5,435 nucleotides of DNA from Peptoniphilaceae bacterium. GTDB taxonomy: Bacteria; Bacillota; Clostridia; Tissierellales; Peptoniphilaceae. The notes under the pieces are model-generated. The model was given only the letters and a program-made list of their open reading frames with translations, was not told the origin of the DNA and did not search any database. The DNA lies in contig JASBZD010000081.1 of assembly GCA_029983595.1 (NCBI GenBank), positions 1 through 5,435 of the forward strand, read 5' to 3'. Positions 1-5,341 of the stretch are shown piece by piece. Made by a program: the position numbers and the translations under genes. Every line of letters starts with the position of its first letter. Within the stretch, counting starts at the first letter, position 1.

Positions 1-82
1 TTTTTAAAAGTTTTTTACATCTTTTTAATATTTTCTTTTTGATAATATGATTGCCTCTCTTTTTTTTGAGACAGCTTAACCA

Positions 83-111
83 TATTAACAAAATTTATAT
101 ATGCTTGTCAA
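83..111 (-). promoter_or_regulatory. Leftward sigma-A type promoter beyond the NhaC-family gene
   Basis: On the minus strand a perfect -35 TTGACA (106-111) is followed by exactly 17 bases and then TTAATA (83-88) as the -10. It begins only 12 bases after the stop codon of the transporter gene, with no GC-rich terminator between. It should start a transcript near position 76 that leaves the window leftwards. The transcript would carry a purine-rich stretch (AAAGAGAGGC, about 54-63), but no ATG, GTG or TTG lies at a suitable distance after it, so the gene it serves must start outside the window. Confidence 0.6.
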
Positions 112-123
112 CTCTTTTTTAAA

Positions 124-1434
124 TTATTTTTTAAAAAACTTGTTTTTCTTGTAAAAACCGTGATATATCAACATTATCATAGGGAAGAAATTATAAAAAA
201 CTGCGTTAAATGGCACTTCAAAAACTGTAAATGCTACATTCGCCGCCATATTCCATGGGATTAAAGATGGTACTAATATCGGTACATTTTCTAAATCTAG
301 CATAAATTCATATTTATTCTCAGCTATTTTAGACGAGTACATCTGCGCAAGAAGTATAACTACTATCGACTGTGTACAAAATACTATAGAGAAAATAAAT
401 GACATTATTACAAAAACTGGATAATACCCTATTTTTAATTCTAATTTTTTACCAATTTTATCCAATGGATCTAAGAATCCAGTTTTTTCAAATATCCCAA
501 AATATATAGCTGAAATTATAACATTTAGGATAGTAAACATCATGGAAACAAGCCCACCGCCATTTACTACTCTTCCTACTTGCTCAGTAGTTCCCGGCAG
601 ATTAACTCCAAATATCATCGCTTTTATAACTTCTATAACACTAAACCCTTGATAAAATATCGATATAAAAAAACTAATTATTATAGTTGATAATAAAAGT
701 CCGCGAGTATTAAATTTAAACGCCGCCAATATAAAGATTGCTAGAGCTGGAAAAATACATATAATAGAAAAATTTAGTAGACTTTTTAGATCATTTAATA
801 AATTTATATCTACTTCTTGTTTTGAACCAAATAGAGATAGTAGCAAGAAAATTATCGATGTTACTATGGTTGGGACTATTACGCTTTTTAGCATTTCTCT
901 TCTATTTTCTACTTGGTTAGTTTCTGTTAAATTAGAAACTAGTACTGCAGATGAAGAAACTGGACTTATACGATCTCCAAAAATCGCACCAGATAATATC
1001 GCTCCAGTTGAAATAAGTAGATTCGACCCATTAGCACGTGCAAGAGATATTAATACGACCCCCATTGTCGTAGTTGTTCCATTAACTGAGCCTAAAAGAA
1101 GACTCATCCCCACATTTAATAGAAAACAAAATAAGTAAAAAAGATTTTTATTTATAAAACTCGCCCCATAATATACTAAATAAGGGATTGTGCCTGATAA
1201 TCTCCAGATTGCCGTAAGTATACCAATTAACGTGAAAATTATAATAAGATTCTCTACTAGTTTAAATCCATTTTTATACATTATTTTTAGATCTTTAAAT
1301 TTAAATCCTTTTTTCACTGCGTCATATGTAAATAAAATAAGCCCAAATAATAGTGAATAAAATATTGGAATACTTGATAAAACACTGGCTACAAGCGGTA
1401 TAATAAATAGTATCGAAATTATATAAAATCTCAT
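124..1434 (-). CDS. NhaC-family Na+/H+ antiporter-like membrane transporter
   Basis: This is a 436-residue polytopic inner-membrane protein, almost wholly hydrophobic, with about ten to twelve predicted membrane segments. The family signature is seen at residues 144-162, reading GAILSGAIFGDRISPVSSS, which is the hallmark GA-x-SGA-x-FGD-x-SP motif of NhaC-type carriers. A second conserved stretch, PWNMAANVAF at 393-402, matches the C-terminal PWN element of the family. Members exchange Na+ for H+, but relatives such as MleN exchange malate for lactate, and YheL-type members have been proposed to carry tyrosine. The substrate is therefore open. The ATG at 1434 is preceded by AAGGTGAGGAT, a good ribosome binding site. 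The gene is divergent from tyrS, and the 64 bases between its start and the tyrS -35 box are too short for a T-box of its own. No convincing promoter or terminator of its own was found. The length is slightly below the usual 450-480 residues, but both conserved blocks are present. Confidence 0.9.
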   Translation of the reverse strand: MRFYIISILFIIPLVASVLSSIPIFYSLLFGLILFTYDAVKKGFKFKDLKIMYKNGFKLVENLIIIFTLIGILTAIWRLSGTIPYLVYYGASFINKNLFYLFCFLLNVGMSLLLGSVNGTTTTMGVVLISLARANGSNLLISTGAILSGAIFGDRISPVSSSAVLVSNLTETNQVENRREMLKSVIVPTIVTSIIFLLLSLFGSKQEVDINLLNDLKSLLNFSIICIFPALAIFILAAFKFNTRGLLLSTIIISFFISIFYQGFSVIEVIKAMIFGVNLPGTTEQVGRVVNGGGLVSMMFTILNVIISAIYFGIFEKTGFLDPLDKIGKKLELKIGYYPVFVIMSFIFSIVFCTQSIVVILLAQMYSSKIAENKYEFMLDLENVPILVPSLIPWNMAANVAFTVFEVPFNAVFYNFFPMIMLIYHGFYKKNKFFKK

Positions 1435-1498
1435 ATCCTCACCTTCCCTCTCTTATATTTAATATTAACAATAAATCATGTATTAATAAACATTGTAA

Positions 1499-1527
1499 TT
1501 GAATAATAGAAGAATTTTCGATATAAT
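1499..1527 (+). promoter_or_regulatory. tyrS promoter
   Basis: TTGAAT (1499-1504), a 17-base spacer and a perfect TATAAT (1522-1527) form a strong sigma-A type promoter. The predicted start, near 1534, falls about ten bases before the first stem of the T-box leader, as expected for T-box genes. It lies in the region divergent to the NhaC-family gene. Confidence 0.8.
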
Positions 1528-1543
1528 AAAGAAAATTATATAA

Positions 1544-1700
1544 AGACTATGACGAATCCCAAGTAGAAAAATTCTGAGATGAGTTTTTTGAAATTACATT
1601 TTCCGAGTCTAATTAATACTTGTTAGAAAGTAACTTGAGGCCTTTGGCAAAAAAAGGTGGTACCGCGAGAAATCGCCCCTTTATTTGCTAGGCTTTTTTT
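1544..1700 (+). promoter_or_regulatory. T-box leader (tRNA-Tyr-sensing) of tyrS, with U7 tract
   Basis: The RNA leader senses uncharged tRNA-Tyr and controls readthrough into tyrS. Stem I closes through AGACT (1544-1548) with AGTCT (1606-1610). A TAC tyrosine codon at 1595-1597, followed by A on the 3' side of stem I, is the likely specifier. A small hairpin GTTA/TAAC (1622-1625/1631-1634) fits stem III. The T-box core GGTGGTACCGCG is at 1656-1667. The antiterminator can form from AAAGG (1653-1657) with CCTTT (1678-1682) and GCG (1665-1667) with CGC (1674-1676). It leaves the seven-base bulge TGGTACC, whose UGGU pairs with the ACCA end of tRNA-Tyr. A U7 tract at 1694-1700 ends the leader. Two oddities are the short stem I (67 bases rather than about 100) and the weak terminator stem. 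The identity as a T-box is certain; the fine folding was drawn by eye. Confidence 0.93.
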
Positions 1701-1721
1701 ATTAATTTTTAAGGAGGAAAA

Positions 1722-2945
1722 ATGAGTAAAGTATTTGAAACACTAAAAGAGCGTGGATATATAAATAACTACAGCCACGACGAAATAATTGAAAAACTGG
1801 ATAATGAAAATCTGACATTCTATATTGGTTTTGATGCCACAGCAGATTCTCTAACTCTTGGCCACTTTGTAACTATTATGGCTATGATGCATATGGAGAA
1901 AGCTGGACATAGACCAGTAGCGCTACTAGGTGGCGGAACAACTATGATAGGCGATCCTTCAGGAAGAAATGACATGCGTCAAATTATGACTAAGGAGAGA
2001 ATTGATCATAATGCCGAGAAATTTAGAGAGCAGATTTCTAGGTTCTTAGATGTAGAAAATGGACATACAATAATAGAAAATAACGCAAACTGGCTTTTAG
2101 ACCTTAATTTTGTAGAATTTATGAGAGAAGTAGGAGTTCATTTTGGGGTAAGCTATATGCTAACTCTTGATGCATATAAAAATAGACTCGGTGAAGGACT
2201 TACATTTTTTGAGATGAGCTATATCCTAATGCAAGCATATGACTTTTTAGTTCTAAATAGAAAATATGGTTGTTCACTACAGATGGGAGGCTCTGATCAG
2301 TGGTCCAACATTCTAGCTGGAGTAAATCTTATTCATAAAACTGAAGAAAAAGACGCATACGCCCTAACTTTTAATTTATTAACTACTTCAGATGGTATAA
2401 AAATGGGTAAAACTGCAAAAGGCGCAGTTTGGCTAGATAGAGAAAAAACTAGCCCATATGAAATGTTTCAATATCTACGTAACGTATCAGACGCAGATGT
2501 AAAACCATTTTTAAAACTTCTTACATTCTTGTCGCTAGAAGAAATTGATAAACTTACTAAAGTAGAAGGCGCAGAGCTAAATCACGCGAAAGAAATCTTA
2601 GCATATGAAGTAGTAAAAATGGTTCACTCTGAAGAAGACGCAAAAGAAGCACTAGAAACATCTAGATCATTATTTAGCGGAAATAAAGACTCTGAAAATA
2701 TACCATCTACAGATATGGAAAGAAAAATATTTGAAGAAGGAATAGGATTAATCGACCTTATAAGAGAAATAGGGTTTGTAAACTCAAATGGAGAAGGAAG
2801 AAAACTAATCCAAAATGGCGGAATATCTATAGATAATGAAAAAATTTCAGACTTTAAAAAAGTTGTTACAGCAGAAGACTTTACAGAAGATAAGTTACTT
2901 TTACGAAAAGGAAAGAAAAACTTTCATCAGATAAAACTTGTATAA
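1722..2945 (+). CDS. tyrS: Tyrosyl-tRNA synthetase
   Basis: This cytoplasmic class I aminoacyl-tRNA synthetase joins tyrosine to tRNA-Tyr using ATP. The 407 residues agree with the usual 400-425 of bacterial TyrRS. The Rossmann catalytic domain starts with YIGFDATADSLTLGH (34-48), which carries the HIGH-type motif as TLGH. It continues with GGGTTMIGDPSGR (70-82), the tyrosine-binding QAYD (171-174) and the QMGGSDQW block (187-194). The KMSKS-equivalent loop is KMGKT (227-231), followed by the GAVWLD typical of this subgroup. An anticodon-binding helical part and a C-terminal S4-like RNA-binding domain (about 341-407, with GRKLIQNGGISIDNEKI) complete it. The ATG is preceded by AAGGAGG (1711-1717) with only four bases between. 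Expression should depend on the upstream T-box. The gene is complete with all signature motifs intact, and a hairpin follows 15 bases after its stop. Confidence 0.98.
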   Translation: MSKVFETLKERGYINNYSHDEIIEKLDNENLTFYIGFDATADSLTLGHFVTIMAMMHMEKAGHRPVALLGGGTTMIGDPSGRNDMRQIMTKERIDHNAEKFREQISRFLDVENGHTIIENNANWLLDLNFVEFMREVGVHFGVSYMLTLDAYKNRLGEGLTFFEMSYILMQAYDFLVLNRKYGCSLQMGGSDQWSNILAGVNLIHKTEEKDAYALTFNLLTTSDGIKMGKTAKGAVWLDREKTSPYEMFQYLRNVSDADVKPFLKLLTFLSLEEIDKLTKVEGAELNHAKEILAYEVVKMVHSEEDAKEALETSRSLFSGNKDSENIPSTDMERKIFEEGIGLIDLIREIGFVNSNGEGRKLIQNGGISIDNEKISDFKKVVTAEDFTEDKLLLRKGKKNFHQIKLV

Positions 2946-2960
2946 AATAGGCATAAAAAT

Positions 2961-2984
2961 AAGCTGGGAGAAAAATCCCAGCTT
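2961..2984. terminator. Bidirectional terminator between tyrS and the convergent gene
   Basis: A perfect nine-base stem AAGCTGGGA/TCCCAGCTT (2961-2969/2976-2984) encloses the loop GAAAAA. On the plus strand the tail is short (TTTAAATC), and on the minus strand the stem is followed by ATTTTTATG. It lies between the tyrS stop (2945) and the stop of the minus-strand gene (2990), so it can serve both converging transcripts. Confidence 0.85.
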
Positions 2985-2989
2985 TAAAT

Positions 2990-3604
2990 CTATTCAGATT
3001 CAATAACTACATTATAATTTTCTAAATCAGGAATAAGTTTTAAAATATCCCTAATCGCAATTTCAGTTCTATCACGCGCCTCAATTAAAAGGCCACGCTC
3101 AATGGAATCACTCTCTACCCTCTCTTTTTCCTCAGCTCTAAAAACCGTATAATCATCAAGCTTTAGCTGATTAAAAACAGACTCCTTCTCATCAAAAAAC
3201 ATAATCGAGTCCTCATCTATCTCATGGCTTAGAATACGAGTAGCCGGAAGCAGTATCCTGATCTCGTCAGAATCATTACTAACCGTCACGCTAGCTCTAT
3301 CTAAATCCACACCAGCTTTAATATCGCCCTCATAGGTATAGATAAAACGCTTAGTAGTAAAAGGAACAGTCATCCCTTGAAACTCCTGACTATTTTCAAA
3401 ACTCGCCACATTTTTATAATGATATCTCAAAGTCGTAAGCTCTTTAGCATCTTTTAGATAGCTTTCTACCATCTCAGAATTAATAGTAGATTTTGGCTCC
3501 ATTTTAAAATAGTTCATTAAAGAAAGAGCCAAAAATAAGATAACTCCAACTAAAACCAAAGTAATAATTATTTTAAAACTTGAATTTTTATTCTCTCTCG
3601 ACAT
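2990..3604 (-). CDS. DUF4230-like membrane-anchored protein
   Basis: This 204-residue protein has one N-terminal membrane segment (about residues 11-31, IIITLVLVGVILFLALSLM) preceded by a charged, lysine-rich start, and the rest is outside the membrane. The absence of a cleavage site suggests an anchor rather than a removed signal. After the anchor come ELTTLRYHYKNV (55-66), a YEGDIKAGVDL stretch (90-100) and an IRILLPATRIL segment (115-125). This pattern, a tyrosine-containing strand, a G-x-DL turn and an I-x-(I/L)-LP strand, is typical of DUF4230 proteins, whose function is unknown. The C-terminal half is acidic and probably helical. The ATG has AGAGGTG five bases upstream. It is the last gene of a compact minus-strand cluster, 23 bases after the 65-aa gene, and ends at the shared hairpin. 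Family placement is from pattern memory. Confidence 0.8.
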   Translation of the reverse strand: MSRENKNSSFKIIITLVLVGVILFLALSLMNYFKMEPKSTINSEMVESYLKDAKELTTLRYHYKNVASFENSQEFQGMTVPFTTKRFIYTYEGDIKAGVDLDRASVTVSNDSDEIRILLPATRILSHEIDEDSIMFFDEKESVFNQLKLDDYTVFRAEEKERVESDSIERGLLIEARDRTEIAIRDILKLIPDLENYNVVIESE

Positions 3605-3627
3605 TTACACCTCTTATAACTTTTAAT

Positions 3628-3825
3628 CTACAGACCTTCAGAAAAAGTATAGATTAAATAAACTAAAGCTATCCCCAGAATATAAAACCAATTAATACTA
3701 ATTCCAAAAATTCTCTTTTCAGTCGCCCTCTTACGTCTTTCATTACTTCTAATAAAATGATTCTCTACTGCACGTTTTGCTCGACTATTATTAGATTTCT
3801 TCTCTTTTTTACCCAAAAAAATCAC
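3628..3825 (-). CDS. Small basic tail-anchored membrane protein, start uncertain
   Basis: The product is at most 65 residues. The first 40 are very basic (RAKRAVENHFIRSNERRKRATEKR, broken here only for reading, about residues 15-38) and residues 44-61 (INWFYILGIALVYLIYT) form one membrane segment near the C-terminus. This gives a cytoplasmic positively charged domain with a tail anchor. There is no ATG. The longest frame starts with GTG at 3825 with almost no ribosome binding site. A TTG at 3816 (codon 4) has AGGGTGA placed five bases before it and is the better start, giving 62 residues. I do not recognise a family. It lies 29 bases after the 69-aa gene and 23 before the DUF4230-like gene, so co-transcription is likely. 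Such size and topology occur among small cell-envelope proteins, but no function can be assigned. Confidence 0.62.
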   Translation of the reverse strand: MIFLGKKEKKSNNSRAKRAVENHFIRSNERRKRATEKRIFGISINWFYILGIALVYLIYTFSEGL

Positions 3826-3854
3826 CCTATATTATATATTTATAATTAATTATA

Positions 3855-4064
3855 TCAAATATTATTAAATACAGGGATAATTTTAAAATCCCCATCATAA
3901 ACTCTTTCTAAAAAATAGCTATTAATCTCATCTTGGCACTCTAAAAGATCCTCTACGCTAAATTTAATAGCATACATCTTTTTATCAGTAATAAGAATAG
4001 TATTAATATCAAATTCAGGAGAATCAGAAACGTTAGAAAAATCATAATTAACAGAGTTAGTCAT
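3855..4064 (-). CDS. Small acidic protein of unknown function
   Basis: This 69-residue soluble protein is acidic and lacks membrane segments or a signal peptide. A polar, disordered-looking start (NSVNYDFSNVSDSPEFD, 3-19) is followed by strand-like ITDKKMYAIKFSV (25-37), a helix DLLECQDEINSYFLERV (39-55) and a final strand FKIIPVF (60-66). One cysteine is present. I do not recognise the family. The ATG at 4064 follows AGGAGG (4075-4080) at about ten bases, slightly long but otherwise strong. It is the first gene of the minus-strand cluster and has a TATAAT box upstream (4099-4104). The good binding site, own promoter and intact frame support a real gene despite the small size. Confidence 0.68.
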   Translation of the reverse strand: MTNSVNYDFSNVSDSPEFDINTILITDKKMYAIKFSVEDLLECQDEINSYFLERVYDGDFKIIPVFNNI

Positions 4065-4098
4065 ATGAAAAATACCTCCTAAAAATTAATCTAAATAT

Positions 4099-4127
4099 AT
4101 TATACCCAAAAAATAAAAATAATAAAG
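4099..4127 (-). promoter_or_regulatory. Probable promoter of the three-gene minus-strand cluster
   Basis: On the minus strand a perfect TATAAT (4099-4104) is preceded by GGG in the sequence TTTTTTGGGTATAAT. No good -35 is found at 16-18 bases, where the DNA is only T-rich (CTTTAT at 4122-4127). Transcription would start near 4092 and give a leader of about 28 bases before the ATG at 4064, containing the AGGAGG site. The -10 is convincing; the -35 is weak. Confidence 0.5.
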
Positions 4128-4313
4128 AAAATTAAAAATAGAATTAAAATTTATGAAACGTAGGTAATCCTATGCCTAGCTTGGTCATATCTAACTTATC
4201 AAGAATAAATTTTTTATAATAAATTTATGATAAATTAATGATATAGGACTATTGAGATTAAAAGTGGGTAAATAAAAAATAACTAAATAAATTAGTTTAA
4301 AACAAAATTATTT
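4105..4313. other. AT-rich divergent intergenic spacer
   Basis: This spacer lies between the minus-strand cluster and the SLH gene. It is mostly A/T. The exception is a GC-richer island at about 4159-4184 with TAGG-TAAT-CCTA (4161-4172), a second CCTA (4175-4178) and CCTAGCTTGG (4175-4184). A TATAAT at 4215-4220 lacks a matching -35. A TTGAGA at 4252-4257 has only a poor A-rich -10 behind it. The promoter of the SLH gene is therefore not settled. No RNA gene or recognisable riboswitch was seen. Confidence 0.4.
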
Positions 4314-4324
4314 AGGAGGAAACT

Positions 4325-4924
4325 ATGAAAATAACAAAAACAAAAATAATGACAACAAGTATCGCGCTAGGTTTATTAATGGCTACAGCTTCGCCGACAT
4401 TAGCGTATGTAGATAAAGATCACTGGGCAAGCGAAGCAATAAATCATGTAATAGCCAATAAAATAATGGAAGGAACTAGCGAAAATGAATTCTCACCAGA
4501 AAAGAAAATCACACTAGGAGAATTTATTACGACATTAGGTAAATATCATAAAATTGATAAAGAAAAATACTCAGAGAAAAAAGATGACGACACTAAAGAA
4601 ACCAAATATTATACTGAATATATGAATTGGGCAGCTGAAAGTAAGCTACTATCAGATATTAAAAAATCAGCAGAAGAAGAAATAACACGTGAAGAAACAG
4701 CACATATCCTAGCATCATATCTAAGATTTATAGGAGATGATATCTCGACATTAAAATTCGCAGTATTTGAAGATGAGTCTGAAATTTCAGAATGGGCAAA
4801 GGGAGATACCCAGTTCTTAGCAAACAAAGGCATAATGAAAGGCACATCAGATAATAAATTTTCACCAAAAGAAAGCCTAACACGTGCCGAAGTAGCTCAA
4901 ATAATGTATAACTTATCAAAATAG
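4325..4924 (+). CDS. Secreted SLH-domain-only protein (S-layer homology)
   Basis: This 199-residue exported cell-wall protein has a signal peptide in residues 1-27 (lysine-rich start, hydrophobic IALGLLMATA, cleavage likely after ASPTLA). The mature part is three SLH modules and almost nothing else. SLH1, about 28-72, holds DHWASEAI and MEGTSENEFSPEKKITLGEF. SLH2, about 95-135, has TREE (121-124) in the place of the canonical TRAE. SLH3, about 148-198, has MKGTSDNKFSPKESLTRAEV with a perfect TRAE (186-189). A charged linker, SEKKDDDTKETK (83-94), separates the first two. SLH trimers bind secondary cell-wall polymer, usually pyruvylated, and normally anchor a larger cargo; none is attached here. 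The ATG has AGGAGG (4314-4319) at five bases. The gene stands alone, with a divergent neighbour upstream and a strong terminator downstream. Confidence 0.93.
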   Translation: MKITKTKIMTTSIALGLLMATASPTLAYVDKDHWASEAINHVIANKIMEGTSENEFSPEKKITLGEFITTLGKYHKIDKEKYSEKKDDDTKETKYYTEYMNWAAESKLLSDIKKSAEEEITREETAHILASYLRFIGDDISTLKFAVFEDESEISEWAKGDTQFLANKGIMKGTSDNKFSPKESLTRAEVAQIMYNLSK

Positions 4925-4987
4925 GAAAGTAGATTGTTTTGTAGATTATTTTAACGATAAAATTTTATACGATCTGATATGAAAAAT

Positions 4988-5031
4988 AAAACACCAGCCA
5001 AATCCTATAATGGAAAGGTTGGTGTTTTTTT
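4988..5031 (+). terminator. Strong intrinsic terminator of the SLH gene
   Basis: A twelve-base stem (AAAACACCAGCC, 4988-4999, with GGTTGGTGTTTT, 5017-5028, containing one G-U pair) encloses a 17-base loop, and the 3' arm runs into a seven-T tract (5025-5031). It lies about 65 bases after the SLH stop codon. The bases between (4925-4987) hold nothing recognisable. Confidence 0.92.
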
Positions 5032-5047
5032 GATGAATGTTGGAAAG

Positions 5048-5075
5048 TTATCACCCCCGCGTATGCGGGAACGAC
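5048..5075 (-). CRISPR. Degenerate type I-E-like CRISPR repeat, trailer side
   Basis: This is a 28-base unit that matches 25 of 28 positions of the repeat at 5342-5369. Read on the minus strand it starts GTCGTTCCCGCATACG and ends GCGGGGGTGATAA. The core CCCGC-ATAC-GCGGG forms the short hairpin of I-E repeats. The differences are GTCGTT for GTCGCT and a final AA for CC. Decay of the last repeat is common at the trailer end of arrays, which agrees with the minus-strand orientation. The type assignment rests on the remembered I-E consensus (CCCCGCG...GCGGGGGTGATCC). Confidence 0.78.
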
Positions 5076-5083
5076 TTTTAAAA

Positions 5084-5313
5084 TTAAAAGATGAGGCTAT
5101 CCCACTCCTCTTGGCTTAACTGTTTAATCGGTTTATTATTATCTATTGCATATCTTAACTTATTATTATTTTTTATAAAATCCTCATCCGAATATACTTG
5201 ATAAGGTGCTAATAAAGGCACTCTGTCTAACGAATGATCTCCAAATTTTTTTCGATATTCAATTACAAGCTCTAAATTTTGTCTATCAAGTTCTATGTTT
5301 TTTTTGTTCTCAT
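5084..5313 (-). pseudogene. 76-codon small gene with a -1 frameshift at an A8 tract (slippage or broken)
   Basis: A minus-strand ATG (5313) has AAGGGG (5319-5324) five bases upstream, but its frame stops after six residues (MRTKKT, stop at 5293-5295). If one base is gained at the A8 tract (T8 at 5298-5305 on the plus strand), the frame continues unbroken to a TAA at 5084. This gives 76 residues beginning MRTKKNIELDRQ and ending LSQEEWDSLIF. The zero-frame arrangement is A-AAA-AAA, a textbook -1 slippery heptamer. The long frame has no ATG, GTG or TTG of its own before residue 32. The protein is soluble and charged, with a helical start (IELDRQNLELVIEYRKKF), a central VPLLAPYQVY, and no membrane segment. 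I do not recognise it. It fills nearly the whole 266 bases between two I-E-like repeats and ends eight bases before one of them. It may be a functional slippage-controlled gene, a phase-variable gene in its off state, or a recent pseudogene. Confidence 0.6.
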
Positions 5314-5341
5314 ATTTACCCCTTAATAATTAAACCGATTA
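5125..5341. repeat. Near-perfect inverted repeat spanning most of the small gene
   Basis: TAATCGGTTTATTATTA on the plus strand (5125-5141) recurs on the minus strand as TAATCGGTTTAATTATTA (5341 to 5324), differing by one inserted A. The right arm directly abuts the I-E-like repeat (5342-5369) and overlaps the ribosome-binding region of the small gene. The left arm lies in codons for DNNKPIK near its 3' end. The first eleven bases of the arms are identical. Confidence 0.75.

Noticed and set aside
55..70. TCTC-T8-GAGA as a terminator for the transporter gene
   Set aside because: The stem has only four bases and no following T tract on the minus strand, and it lies downstream of a new promoter.
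866..1138. Plus-strand 90-codon frame
   Set aside because: It lies wholly inside the transporter gene on the other strand, lacks a good ribosome binding site, and its protein is the antisense of the conserved NhaC block.
3641..3650. Ten-base match GAAAAAGTAT to the start of the 5370-5404 spacer, considered as a self-target
   Set aside because: The match is short, low in complexity and partly repeat-derived, and lacks further agreement or a properly placed TTC; expected by chance in AT-rich DNA.
4170..4217. 15-codon frame (MPSLVISNLSRINFL) upstream of the SLH gene, considered as a leader peptide
   Set aside because: The binding site is poor, no attenuator-like hairpin follows, and a frame of this length is common by chance.
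4609..4919. Two minus-strand frames of 78 and 63 codons
   Set aside because: Both are antisense shadows of the SLH gene, which has a signal peptide, family motifs, binding site and terminator.
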